Assembly: GCA_963693085.1 (NCBI GenBank) | Contig: OY856412.1 | Location: forward strand, 1,127,923,244 to 1,127,987,243 | Source: Alisma plantago-aquatica | Taxonomy: Eukaryota; Streptophyta; Magnoliopsida; Alismatales; Alismataceae | Direction: 5' to 3' | Length of the DNA stretch: 64,000 nt | Part shown: in pieces, positions 32,796 to 46,100 of the stretch | How positions within the stretch are numbered: position 1 is the first letter of the stretch | How the letters are laid out: every line of letters begins with the position of its first letter | Made by a program: the position numbers and the translations under genes | The notes under the pieces: model-generated | Database searches by the model: none | What the model was told of the DNA's origin: nothing | What the model saw: the letters and a program-made list of their open reading frames with translations, nothing else

Positions 32796-34208
32796 TGTTG
32801 GATAAATTGGATATTATGATAAATCCCCTTGTTTCGATGATGACAAACATTTCATTCTTATTATTCTAACGAGCTACTTGAGTGTGCAGGATTATGGTGG
32901 ATGACAAAGCAACTAGGGAAATCACGAGCTTACATATTTATTTTCATGCAATGTAATCACTATTGTAAAAACTTGTACAGTTATATCATGTACAAGTACT
33001 TAGAAGTGCATGTAAATCAAGCGTTAGATTTTCCCTAGCTAAACACCATAGTTAGACAAGTCATCCCTTCCAATAGGATCACATTATGCACACTCATGCA
33101 CACACTTAGTGCCTTATTTGATAAATTGAAACAGAGTCAATCTCGGTCGACACACTCCTCGACCGAGACACTCTCGGTCGACAAACTTCTCGACCGAGAT
33201 TGACCCAAGTAGTCGTTAGACACAGCTGACAAGGTTGTTGGCAGTTGCAAATGAACGTTGATCCAGAGAGCCTGTCGGTCGACAAAACTTCGACCGAGTA
33301 GGTATCTCGGTCGACAAATTGTCGACCGAGATGGTCTCTGACAGCAACTGCAGAATAAAGCAACTAGCCGTTGCAAAAGCACCTAACTTATACCTAACGG
33401 CTAGTTAAGCACTTAGAAACCCCTAGAAGTTGTCTAGAACGTCCTTAAGCATACATAGGCCATTCCTATAAATAGGACATGCCTTAGGACACCAAATACA
33501 CCTAAGTTATACTTGTGCTATACTTGAGCAAAGCAATTACACTTGCAATCTGTTTTAGAGCAATAGAGCAATTCCTACACTTGCCATTCATTCCTATTGC
33601 TCCATTTCGTGTCCTATAGGCTAGTATCTCCTATCCACTACAATCACATTGCCATACATATTGGTTAGGAGATCTACACGCTTGATATAGGCAAATCAAG
33701 CCTTGGGCTTAAAGGATAAGTTGTAATTTCTGTTTTCTTTCTTATTCCTTTGTATCTTTTGTACTCTTCTTGCCACTCCTAGGGTTGGAGGCTGCGGATT
33801 GGAGAGGGTTGACTTCTCAGGTGGAGAAGGGGACTTCAAGCTACTTCAAGAAGGCTATCACACGGGAAGCTACTTCAGAAGGCTGGTGCAACGGGTGTTG
33901 GTGCATCTACTTCAAGGGAAGGCTGCTTCAAGGTTGGGCGATTACTTCTAGGTGAAGGCTGCTTGAAGGGTTTGGGAAAAGAAATTGTATTTTATGTAAA
34001 GTCCTTGCGAGGTAATAAAATAGATTTCTTTTCAAATCCCGGTTGGGTAAGCAACCGGGTAGTGGACTGACTACCTTAGTATTTGCTAAGGCTAGGAACC
34101 ACTCTAAACCCTTGTGTCTCCTTGTCCAATCTTTACTTTGGTTGTTTGAGTTAAATTATTGTTAAAATCTTTATAAAACTCTATTCACCCCCCCTCTAGA
34201 GGTTTTCA
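32796..34208 (+). repeat. Element D 3' LTR
   Basis: Almost identical to 28033-29445. One difference restores a hairpin stem (GGTCGAC here against GGTCAAC at about 28510). Confidence 0.96.
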
Positions 34209-34248
34209 ATCTCATGATTAGTGGTAATCGTAGGATGTGAGCGTGACA
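34209..34248 (+). mobile_element. Element A, 5' LTR piece 4 (LTR end)
   Basis: The last 40 bp of the 5' LTR (ATCTCATGATTAGTGG ... GTGACA), matching the end of the 3' LTR at about 41084-41123. Confidence 0.88.
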
Positions 34249-37200
34249 ATCTTTTGGTATCAGAGCTTAGGCTGAGTCGACAAGGACCATTAGGATAGAA
34301 AGTTAGAGTTATAAGTGTGGTGATGTGTCTATAGCTCTAGGAAGTCGGGGTGTTTGGATACCCTGGCCCGATATCTAGATACCTAGGTTGACCAGTATCA
34401 AGTTACTCTGTCTATTCTTCTCTGAATGCCCTGGACAGGTATGCAGAGGAAGGATGGGCTAGAGAGAAACCCTAGAAATCTTAGGGTTCAGAGACCAGAA
34501 AGTAATGAAGGAGTAAGAGATTAAACATAGAATGTGATACAATTCTTGCTTTATATTGCTTCTTTGATTGGAGATCAATAGAAATGCTCTTATATGTATG
34601 AATTCAGATTATCAGTTTGTAGAATACATATGGTTCTTTTATATTGTTGTGTATCATGAAGTGATTCAGTTATTGTTTATATTCTTTGTATCAAGTAGAC
34701 CAGAAGTTATGTTTAAATGAGTTTTCCCTAAATGGATATTCTTTCCACATGTTTGAGATTAATATGAGTTGGTTAATCTTGAGTAGCTCTTGGCTTCAGG
34801 ACTGCAGGTTTGGCCTGGTCTGGCTGACAGGATGTGTTTACTGGGATCTAATGACTCCTATTGAAAATATAATAAGAGTAGACTATGGATAAATTAGACT
34901 GACATCATAGTGAGAATGTTCATACACTAAGATGTTGAAACATATGGGAAAGATTAGAATAGCTAAGAATCAATTGGAACTGATATATGAGATCCAACTT
35001 TGGGGCCTCATATGAGAAACCCTTAATTGGGAATAAAGGAACACAATATAAGGTTCAGATTAAGTTTAATGATTAGTATTATATGAACTCTAAATATGAA
35101 ATATGGAAAAGATATGAGAAAAGTATGTAAGGACCAAGATAGTAAGAATCAATCATGAGGAATGGATCATATAATCGAGTACAATGCTTTTATGTACTCC
35201 AAAGCAAAGGGAAAATAGAAGAAAAGAGTTAAGTGTACGATAAGTACATAGACGTGAAGTTCAGAGGAATGAAAGTGAAGAGAACGAGATAAACATGTAA
35301 ATTATAAGACTAGGATAAGAAACTTAGATGAAACAAAGAGAAATGTTGAAAACAATGAGCTTGATTAATGAATGAGGGTTACATGATATAATTGAGAGTA
35401 TGGAATATATACCTTTATTATAAAGTTTAATACATTCATCCTTACTACCTTTGGGGTTCTAAGTCTCTATAGAACAACAAACTAGTTTCTAAAAGAAGAA
35501 CAAAAGTGTAGCTAAACAAATGAATAAGTCATACAATGGTAGACTATATACAGGAAGGAAAAAAAACTTGATTGAAAGAGAAACTAAGTTTGACCCATGC
35601 ATGAGCCGTTTGATTTAAAATGAAGGATATGTAATGTAACAAATATGAGGTGAAACTAGTAGAGAGATTATTGATTTAGAATTTCAACTTCACATTAGTA
35701 GAAGGATAAAAAGAAATATGTGCAACATGATATACATGATCATACACATGAATAAGTAACATGATCATAAGAGAAAAGTAGAAGTTAAAGATGACAGGTG
35801 GAAGAGTAGTATATGGTAAGAGGATTATGGAAAGTAAGGAAGGATTTGAAACATGATGGAGTAATATAGATTGTAAAAGAAAGAGGTTAGGAGATTCAAG
35901 CAAGTGCTAATTAGTCAAGTATCCTTGTTGATAACTAATTAAACCTACATACGAGAAATGTATTAAGGGAATGTTTGAAGATAAGAATTCTAAGCATCAT
36001 AATCATCTTCTCTTTCATATCTTCCTTAATGAGAGCAAGGTGGGAATGAAGTGATTAGAAAATGAATCATATCTGATGCATAACCACCATGGTAGAGACA
36101 TCTAGTGAATGTAATAGTGACACACAATATGATGATGAAACCCTAGTAGGGTAAATTGAGAATGTAATCTATCTGAATGGCCAAGTAAGAAAAAGAAAAT
36201 TCAATTGATAAGATAAGGAAGACTTTAGTAAAATTTGTGAGATCCAAAGTTTGAATTTCAAATTAAGGGAGAAAAGTCACATCACAATAACGTCATGTTA
36301 TTGATAAGGACCAAACCCTAGAATTTTTAGAGTTGTAGTAGTTCAAGGGATGTCACTAGTGATTTGACCTTGAATACTAGCATCTCTATAAAACAAGATG
36401 ATGCGATTTACACTATGAGAAGTAAACTAGCACTGATAGTAATCCTAGTTAATCTGAAAGATTGATGAACAATATGAAAATAATTCAGAGCAAAGGGTAA
36501 GAAATAAATTTGAAATGTAACAAGTGTGTTTTGAACACAAGAAGTGCAAGATGAGCAAAGTGTAATCTAAAACAAATTCTTACAGTGATATCAAGAATGA
36601 CGAATAATCTATTCTTACCTTGAAAGTTTCAATGTTAGGGATGTTTATTCTATATGATCAAAATGAGAAGGATAAGTAACAAGAAGTAAGTAGTAATGAA
36701 TGAGGAGATAAGAGAAAACAATGGCTTTTAGTAATACATGAATTTGTTTTTAGAAGTGTAATTTGTTGAAGGTAAATGAGGGATGTAAATTGGTTTTACG
36801 TATGATTTCAGTGTACATGTGCAAGCAATATGTTAATTAAAGGTGTCTGATAGTTGTAGTCATGCATACCAGTAATCCATCTTAGTATTATACAATTGTG
36901 GTATGGTGATATGGGTTGAATGATGATAAAACAAATGGAGGGTTACCCTGAATAAGGTAGTCTTACCTATTCACTCATATGAATAGAAGGGATGATAACC
37001 ATATTGTATTGATATGTAACCCTAATGAGGTATAGCTTGTTATACCTAGCTTTAATATAACTAAGTGATGGTAATTGGGTATGAATATTCTTTGAATGAA
37101 TAATACAATCATGGAGTACTTTGTTACAATTTTTGAAACCCTAGTATGCTATAAACCGATGGTTACACCTTGATTTATGTGTGGGTTTATACTTGAGAAT

Positions 37201-38121
37201 AGTATGGAATGTGATGGTGATGCTTCACCTTATGCATCCATGATCCAACTGGGGATGTCATGAGTAAGGGTTTGGGTATAAGTGTTGATTAGTAACATCA
37301 ATATAATTTATCTTGTTGAACCTAACTCTAATACAAATAGATAAAGATGAGTATTCATGTTTAACATTCTTATATGATGGAATGATAGTGGAATAACCTC
37401 CTTAACTTGATCATAACCTTAATGTGTTAATTGGTGGTTATCATAGCCGCATGGTTGATACTTTCTTATGTTAAACATGTGCATTATGAATATGATGAGG
37501 GTTAATCATATCTAGATTCCTTGCATGTTGATGTAATAAAGGAACGTTCTTAATGTTAATATAACCTTGCTATAATTGTTTATAAATATCTCCTAGCTCA
37601 TTAATGCAATATTGTGTTGATCTAGTGTATTATATGTAAGTGATGTTGTTGATCCTTATTATAAGGCATGCAAAGATAATGATGATCTTGTAGGGAATAG
37701 TATGATGGTCTTAATGACCTTTGGTCCTAGATGAGGTGTAATCCTCTTGTGTTGATAAGGGTTGATACCTTGTGATATTGTGAAAAGGATTTATATCTTA
37801 TGATAGTATGATGACTAGTGTGGTATCATGAATGGCAAGTGAATATCACCATGTGATGATGAGATGAGATATTATGTTTCACACATTTTATATCTTTTAA
37901 AAGTTGTGATTTAAAGAGAAACAAATGACTCAATGTTGAAAATAAAATTCTAGATCGTAGTATTTGAAAGCTTAAAAGGAGAGAGATACCCCTAGTAAAG
38001 GTTTTTGCGGAGGAATCATGTAAAGAAGAAGTTACTTGGAAACTAGAATCGGAGATGTTTAACAAGTATCTTTTCCTCTTTTAGAAATTTCGAGATGAAA
38101 TTTTTATTAGAGGGGGAGAAT
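34249..38121 (+). mobile_element. Element A interior, non-coding
   Basis: About 3.9 kb of AT-rich sequence without a convincing gene on either strand and without any gag or pol motif. It ends in a polypurine tract, AGAGGGGGAGAAT, just before the 3' LTR. With LTRs of 3.0 kb and a non-coding core, A fits the class of large retrotransposon derivatives. The primer site and the LTR edge TGTTACAACCC suggest descent from a Tekay-like Ty3/gypsy element, which is an inference. Confidence 0.75.
34255..34266 (+). promoter_or_regulatory. Element A primer-binding site
   Basis: TGGTATCAGAGC, followed by TTAGGC, lies six bases after the LTR end. This tRNA-Met-type site with TTAGG context is common in plant Ty3/gypsy chromovirus-type elements. 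Confidence 0.85.
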
Positions 38122-39576
38122 TGTTACAACCCGTTCCTAGCTTTGCTGGTAATCCTAGAGTTTTAAGATAATCTTAATGCTTGGCATACTTTTGTTAGTA
38201 ATATTCTATGGTGTGCTTTATATTAACTTTGTTAACCTTAAATACTTATTTAGGTAACTCATAATCATCACTTAAGCATACTATAAAGATCCGAGTTGGA
38301 GTTAATATAGCATTAACCCATACATGTGTGCAAGAAGAGAGTTAATGACATTAGAGGAAATAATTAATAAATGATTTTTTATTAATAAAATTGTTAAAAT
38401 AATATTTTAGTATTTTATAGAATTTGATTACAAATCCAAAAAAAAAGAATGAACCAAATCGAAGTTAAAATGAGAGAGTTATGCCCTTTTTAGTAAACAT
38501 ATGCAGACACCGCGATCCGTAGTTTACACCGCGATCCGTAGTCTACACCGCGACCGACGTTGCGTTGACACCGTGACCCACGATGCTAGGACCATGACCG
38601 ACACTGAAATGACACCGTGACCATGATGATGTATCAAAACTACGACTCGCGATGCTAGGACCACGACCGACGCTGCGTAGACACCGCGACCGCGATTGAC
38701 GCCGCTCAAGACAGCAAATCGTAGAACGATCTTATATCGAGCTATGGTTATCTATTTTTAATGAAACGAAGTGCGTTGGAACTGCGATTCAATCCTCTAT
38801 CATCCCAGACATCTTTCTCCACAAGAAGGCGATATGGAGGGTGATTTTTTGGGGGCAATGTTTGTATAAGAACGTGAAGAACAACATAAATCAAAAGGGG
38901 TTGCTATAAATTTGACTTGGTAAGTAGTTTTAACCATGGATTCCTTCTTCTCTTCACTTCCCCTTGATTGAAACCCTTGATCCAGAGATTTGGAGGTTTG
39001 GTTTAACCTCAGATCTCATCTTCTACCTATAGTAGGCCCCGTTTAGGGTTGAAAGGAAGAAGAAATTGTGGATTTTTCTAGGATCTTGATATGGATTCGA
39101 AATCTTCAAAGATGAGCTACGTTTTTAGGGTGTTTTCACACCTTAGGGTGAGTGGGTACTTCCTTTAAATAGTAGATTGCATGAAAATCAGTTAAATCAT
39201 TAATAATTTTCAATTGATTAGTATGCAAGTACAACCCTGAATGGTCGATTTGATCTAGCTTTTGCAAGATGATTTGATATGGATTATTCCTCTGTTGTAA
39301 TGAATTTCAGATTATGAAATCAGATTAGAAATGAGCGCAATCTATCTAAATGAGAATTCTTAAAGTAGTTGTAGAGGTTACTTGAATATACTAAAATTAT
39401 TGTATAATTGAATAAAGAAGTTTGTCTAGTTGAATCTCTTTGGTTACAAATGATTGTTTTATTTGTGTGTGTATTACATATATGTTAGATAAGATCTTGG
39501 ATTTCTTCTGATGATATCAATGTTTTCTTGATATATCATTAAGAGTGTGGAAACCCTAGTTCAGTTCATTACACAG

Positions 39577-39614
<38 letters not shown>

Positions 39615-41123
39615 ATATGTGAACTGCTGAGAGCAATTCTTATTGAATGATGTTATGATGAATTCAATCCTTATGTGAGTTATATGATAAGTGAACGAGG
39701 TAAATGAAACCCTAATGATAGGGTGTTCAGTGAAACAATTATTGTGATATCAATGTTTCTCAGTTTGAGATGTGGTGATGCTTATCAGTTCAGTTGTGGT
39801 AAATGTTGTCAGATGGTTTATGAAATGAACAGTTTACAAAGATGAACAAAGATATGTTGATGTGATGATTGAATTGTGAATTTAAAGAGTGAATTAGACA
39901 TGTAGATGCCCTGAACACTATAGAATCCTCACAGGACGAGGCCTGCACTGTGAGGAGGAAACATCTTCCCGATTGGAGGTAATCCTGATCGAGGTAAGCT
40001 GGAGCGCACTAGTAGGGTGCGGGGGTCTTGACCAGTAGGGCAGACTCATTATAGTTGTGTGGTACCCAACACCAACCGGGGATGCCGATGGTACCTGTGT
40101 AACATGTTGAGTGATCAGTGGTCAGTAGGTCCACTGATGTACAATAAGCCTGAGGGCTTGACTCACCTCCTGAGTACCCAGGTTGAGAGGTGGAGTCTGA
40201 TATATCCGGCTACTCGCATTAGCCGTCGAGAGGAAGACATGCCGAGGCTCGCTACAGATGGGGTCTTACTCAAGAAATAGGCTTAGGAACCCGGGCATGG
40301 TTCTAAGCGTTGTACAGTGAGATCGTAGCTTGCTGCGATTCTTTCACATGTTGTGGTACATCTCATGTAGGTTCATGGCATAATAAGATGAATGAGAGGT
40401 TAAACAAGTATGCACAATTATTCAATTATTCATTTTATGTTTCTGAATTATTAGTTCTCTTTATGATCAATCAAGCATAATTATATATTGGTTTACTCTT
40501 GTAGATATTTAGAGTATCCTGCAATATCTATGATTGTCAATGATTAAACTCTTTAAAGCTTACTGTTGTTATAATTGATATCAGTTGCTCGACAATATAT
40601 CTGTAATTATATAAGTGCTTTAAACTGTTTCTTTGAAGTACTCATTCACTGAGCGGGTAGGCTCACCCCTCTATTCACAATTTTTTGGGAAACCACGTGG
40701 ACTTAAAGAAGGTCAAAGCATCATAGTAGATCCACCACATGAGTTAAGTATGAGATTAGTTAAGTTCAATCGCTCCCTGTCACTCTAGGTCCTTGTATAG
40801 ATGTGAGAGAGTTGTAAATGATATTTTGTATCTTTATTTCCTTAATAAGAGAGAATGTATCTGATTGTCATGTCGTATGTACATGGAAGTGTGAGAAATA
40901 AAATGAATGTATGGATGTGTATCATTAATGTGGAGATCATATTAGAGTAATCGAAGTTTAATTCTCTTGTAAAGTTTGTTTATGTGATTGAATGCGAGGA
41001 AACAAAGAGTATGAGATAAAAGAAAAAGAAAAAAAGTCAGGAGTGAACTTTGTATTAAGTATAATCCTCAAACTCATGCCCTAATCTCATGATTAGTGGT
41101 AATCGTGGGATGCAGGTGTAACA
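38122..41123 (+). repeat. Element A 3' LTR (3002 bp), uninterrupted
   Basis: Begins TGTTACAACCCG and ends GGTGTAACA. Its second half is the intact reference for the four scattered 5' LTR pieces and shows the empty sites of B, C and D. It contains a tandem TA run at about 39583-39608 and a GC-rich cluster of CACCGCGACC-type words at about 38510-38705. No gene; short open frames here are by chance. Confidence 0.9.
38510..38710. repeat. CACCGCGACC word cluster in the element A LTR
   Basis: Variants of ACACCGCGATCCGTAG and ACACCGCGACCGACG occur about ten times in 200 bp of otherwise AT-rich LTR. Many copies have C-to-T or G-to-A changes. This part of the LTR is missing from the truncated 5' copy. 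Confidence 0.7.
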
Positions 41124-42350
41124 TATGCTCCTCAAGGACCCTTTCTGTGGGAAGCTGGTCAAATGGCAATAAAATGTTGTTTAATATAATAGAAATGAAT
41201 CTAAAACTCGCTTGTTAATAAGCAAGTCTTTAATGTTTTCGTTTTCTTTCTTACTATTTGCCAAGCATGTATGTTCCCATGAACCTGTGATTTTATAAAT
41301 TTTTATAGCAGACCCAGCACAGTTGTGCTGCTGTATACTCATTTTAAGATTTTAGTTGACAAGTACACTATGAAGTGTATGTAGAGAAATGATTGTTCAA
41401 GAAATGTTGGAATAAGGAGAGTTATTAGAGATAAAGCTTGAAAAAGTAAGAGGACTGAGGCTAAAAATAGACATGTAACATCCACAAAATTGGATGTTAT
41501 CAAGGTATTTATATAATATGCTTATGGTTCAGGGTTCTGTGAACAACATTTTAGAAGAGACGACATATCACCATGACACACCACGTTTGTAGGACATGCA
41601 GATCTAGGCTATCCTCCACGTGACACATGGCAGATCGCTCGGATCCTCCAGGTGTCTTGGGTGATTAAAAATCAAATTTTCATTTTTTAATAATTTCAAG
41701 AATATTTTGGAGAAAATCAAAGAAAATTTGTAGAAAAATATAAAACTCTCATATTTATGGGTAAAAAATAATCAAATGTCCTTCAAAAATGGAATATTTT
41801 TATTTCAGACAATTCAACCGGGTAATTATGAAAAATATATTATATATAATAGAAATTAAGAGCAAATTGTTTCTTTATAGAAAACACTGAATCGGGTAAG
41901 TAAAAGTGGGTGAAGATGAGCTAATTAAATATGCACAAAAATATGAAAAAAATTAAGAGAAATATTAAATATGAAAATTAGGGTGAGTGTGAAATGGACT
42001 CCATCATTATCCAGAGAATCACATCAGTTGAATGAGCAAAAATAGAGTGTCAACATCGCGGCTGACGAGTGAGGGGTTTACGTTAATATTATATTACTTA
42101 TCAAAATATAAGACAAAATATGTTGCTACTTAAGGTAAGTTTAGATTCCACTAACCAAGCAACGTGCATAACTATCATTAAATTTAATCGACCATTAATT
42201 TTTTACATTTTCTTATATCATTCTTGGGTTTACTTTATGCTCCTTGGTTGGGTTCTTTAACACCTTAAAACCCGGATGCTAAACCGATAAATCGTTGCTG
42301 GTTGGCTGAGGGTCCAGCTACGCACTTAATCAGAGTGACGGAGTAGTGGA
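41124..42350. other. Intergenic DNA upstream of the Aurora kinase gene
   Basis: AT-rich, with no gene recognised on either strand. The last 100 bp or so before the gene become GC-richer. I could not identify the target duplication of element A here because its left end is lost. Confidence 0.5.
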
Positions 42351-42398
42351 AACCGAAGGCGCCATGTGGTCCCCACCGTCTGTCCCGATCTCAAATTC

Positions 42399-42409
42399 GA
42401 CCGTTGCAG
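42399..42409 (-). promoter_or_regulatory. Possible MSA-type (mitosis-specific) element
   Basis: On the - strand the bases read CTGCAACGGTC, with the AACGG core of the element bound by three-repeat MYB proteins in G2/M plant genes. Two positions differ from the full consensus. It lies about 150 bp before the ATG of a gene expected to peak in mitosis. A short core like this can occur by chance. Confidence 0.3.
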
Positions 42410-42555
42410 CGGAGAGGCTCCAAACTCAAAACCCCCCAATTTTAATCTTTTGCACAATCCTCGCCGCTTCGCTCTCCGCCTCACTTCTTTCTCTCTCACT
42501 AGCTCCTTGCTTCTCTCCGGTCGAAGAGCTGTCCTACGCGGCTTGTATGCCGGCG

Positions 42556-43074
42556 ATGGCCATCGCGTCAGAGACCCAGCAGCAGGAGGAAAAGGTACAA
42601 CACGCCTCTCTCGCTCCCATTTTCTTGCCCTCGCGTTCTTTCTGTGTTACAGGGGGGAAAGTATTCCGTTCCGTTTCTGTACCTAGGATCTAGGGTTTTT
42701 CTGTCGTAGTTGAGGTATCTCTCTGAAGTTGAATTGGCGTATCTTTTCTCGCTGGACGACCCGCCCGGGCGAACTTGGCTGAGATGAGAAGCTTTGTTGG
42801 TGGTTGAGGTTTACCAGTTTTTGTCGAAATCTTTGGACCCCATGGGTATGGGGAAGCAAAAATGCAGGTTCTTTTTCCACCTTGCCGGTGGCGCGATCTG
42901 TTGAGGGGTTTACGATCTCTTTGTTGACTAACCCTTTCTGACGGATGAAGTGCAGCTTTGATACTTGTTTCTGTTGAATCTTGTTCCTGTCGCAAATTTC
43001 GGTTCTTAGCTCATGGTCTCCTGCCCGACGCGATCTTTAATTTTGTCCTTTAACATCTCCTCAGCTCCCCCCCC

Positions 43075-43105
<31 letters not shown>

Positions 43106-46100
43106 ACACACACACACCCCATCCTGCAGATCTATATGTATGTAACAACTGTCAATTAGTCGCATCTTCCGATCTTGATAACTTTTGTAAGAGCTACAAT
43201 TCTCTACAGTTACTTCGTAGTGCATGGGACGACTCATAATTTTGTACGAAAATAACATTGATGGTCTGTTGGATAACTTATAACGTCATCGCACAAAATT
43301 CGTTCGCCACAGCCCTTACTTGTATATACCTCTCTTGGGTGTCAGCGGTTTTGCTGCCTAGAAGCAAATCGCAATTGTATCTTTCCACCAAAGTTACGAG
43401 GAGGCCTAGTTCAGTGAGAATTTTACGTTCATTCTGTCCCTACTTACTGGTATAAAGTTTTAGCTTCATTCTGTCCGTACTTACTGGTATCAAAGCAATC
43501 TCTCTCGGATAATGTTACTGCCAAGCAACAAATGCTTATCGAGCTAAGAATATAGCCTTACTTAAATCTTATCCTGCGTTATGACTTCTTTTCTTTTTCA
43601 TTGAACAGGATTGCTCGAAGGCCTCAGCAACAGAGAAGCGGTGGACGCTGAGTGACTTCGATGTGGGGAAACCTCTTGGACGAGGGAAGTTCGGTCATGT
43701 CTACTTGGCACGAGAAAAGAGGGTATTGAACCAGACATTCCAAATTAATTCAATTTGTATAGCTGTTTTGAGACACTGAGGGCTTATTGTTATTGGCATA
43801 CAAATTGCACATGTTCAGCTGGTTATAATACATTATATTGCAAGTTAAAAGAATATAAGCATCACGTTACTTGCATGTAGGTCTAATATTCCACTGTTAT
43901 AGATCAAAGTGTTAATAGGGTTTCATTGCCTTTTTTGTACAGAGTAATCATATCATTGCGTTGAAGGTTCTCTTTAAAAGCCAGCTTAAGCAGTCTCAGG
44001 TAGAGCACCAACTGCGAAGAGAAGTAGAGATTCAGAGCCACCTTAGGCACCCCAACATATTGCGGTTGTATGGGTATTTCTATGACCAGGTATTCAAAAC
44101 ATGTAAAGAGTTTTTGCTTTTTACTAGGGATGATGTGATCTAAGGTTATCGGGCACTCAGTTTTCTAAAACTTTTCTTGTTGTTATTCAGACCCGAGTCT
44201 ACTTGATATTAGAATATGCAGCCAAAGGAGAACTCTACAAGGAACTAACTAGGTGCAAGTATTTCAGTGAAAGGAGGGCTGCTACTGTAAGTCATCAGAT
44301 TATCTGGAACTTTTTTCGTGGTTGTTGGCCTTCTAAAAGTTAATATTATACTAGTTGTACTTATAACTAGAAAACTCAATAGTTTCTTTCCCAGTTGCTT
44401 CTTCTGATAGCAGTCATTTGTTACTTCTCTTCTATGAAAAAAAGTCAAGAGTAACAGTACCTTTTCTCAAATTAAAATTGTTTATAACAATTGTTTTACA
44501 TTTCCAGTATATAGCATCCCTGGCGAGGGCCTTGATCTACTGTCATGGCAAGCATGTCATTCACAGGGACATCAAACCAGAAAACTTGCTGATTGGGATA
44601 CAGGTAGCAGAAATGCTCCACATGAATAGTAATCTGTATTTATGAGATATATGTCAGCTGATCAACGTACTGTTTTGGCAGGGAGAGATAAAAATAGCAG
44701 ATTTTGGATGGTCTGTGCACACATTTAACCGCAGGAGAACAATGTGTGGTACACTGGATTACCTTCCGCCAGAAATGGGTACGCACACATGTTTGGGCAC
44801 TCTTTTCTACTACATACTGTATATTTGTTTGCCAACTCTGGTTCATTTCTGCAGTAGAGAATGTTGAACATGATGCAAGTGTAGATATATGGAGCTTGGG
44901 AGTGTTGTGCTATGAACTCCTTTATGGAGTGCCTCCATTTGAGGCCCAGGAGCATTCTGAGACTTATAGAAGGTACAGGGATAGGTTACTGAATCAAATT
45001 ATCACAGTAAATCTTTCTATATAAACTTTATATCTATCTTGATGATCATACACTACTTCTTGATTCATACGAAATTAAGTCACATTTATATTGTAGCAAA
45101 GTAACTTGCTAATTGTTTGCATTTATGACATTATCCAATAATTGGGAAACGCTTTGGGGGGGGATAGTGTAATTTTGACGTGCATGTGTTTCTATCTGTG
45201 TTATACATTACCACCTACCATGGATGCTACTGAACGTCTGAAATAAATTCAAATTGTTTAACAAATTTTAATGTTTTTTTCCATCCAATCAAATTGTTTC
45301 AAAATAGCTGGTACAGTGTAAATAAAGAGCTCACAGTGCTTGGGTACTGTCCTTGAACAGCCTGAATGCACACTGAATTATAACTATGATATAGCAGAAT
45401 TTGTTTGCACTATTGACCCATTTGCCAGTCATTAAATCTCTTTCACGGGCTGAGATTACTATGTTGCCATTGCAGCAGATCTTGCTCTTAGTTTATACAC
45501 CTGTTTCATACTAGAAACCAGATATCTAGGCTAAATTACCTTCATTGGCTGGGTATACACCATATGATCCCATTGAATTATGTGAAGGGATGCTTGATGC
45601 TCATTGACTACCTCCAGGGATAGGTTACTGAATCAAATTATCACAGTAAAGCTTAGCAATCTATATAAACTTTATATCTATCTTGATGATCATACACTAC
45701 TTCTTGATTCATACGAAATTAAGTCACATTTATATTGTAGCAAAGTAACTTGCTAATTGTTTGCATTTATGACATTATCCAATAATTGGGAAACGCTTTG
45801 GGGGGGGGGGATAGTGTAATTTTGACGTGCATGTGTTTCTATCTGTGTTATACATTACCACCTACCATGGATGCTACTGAACGTCTGAAATAAATTCAAA
45901 TTGTTTAACAAATTTTAATGTTTTTTTCCATCCAATCAAATTGTTTCAAAATAGCTGGTACAGTGTAAATAAAGAGCTCACAGTGCTTGGGTACTGTCCT
46001 TGAACAGCCTGAATGCACACTGAATTATAACTATGATATAGCAGAATTTGTTTGCACTATTGACCCATTTGCCAGTCATTAAATCTCTTTCACGGGCTGA

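Larger units (their letters stand above)
28028..34213 (+). mobile_element. Element D: gag-only LTR retrotransposon, same family as C
   Basis: Two LTRs of 1413 bp (28033-29445 and 32796-34208) are flanked by a perfect 5-bp duplication, ATCTC (28028-28032 and 34209-34213). A tRNA-Met primer site follows the left LTR and a polypurine tract precedes the right one. I saw only about four differences between the LTRs, so D is the youngest insertion here. The interior has one gag-like gene and about 2.3 kb of non-coding sequence, and no pol. Confidence 0.95.

Noticed and set aside
41124..42350. A further LTR or gene in the DNA upstream of the Aurora gene
   Set aside because: I found no paired repeat, primer site or coding motif.
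42346..42693. Open frames in the Aurora 5' UTR and first intron
   Set aside because: They run across the exon 1/intron 1 border and have no family pattern. The start at 42556 matches plant Aurora proteins.
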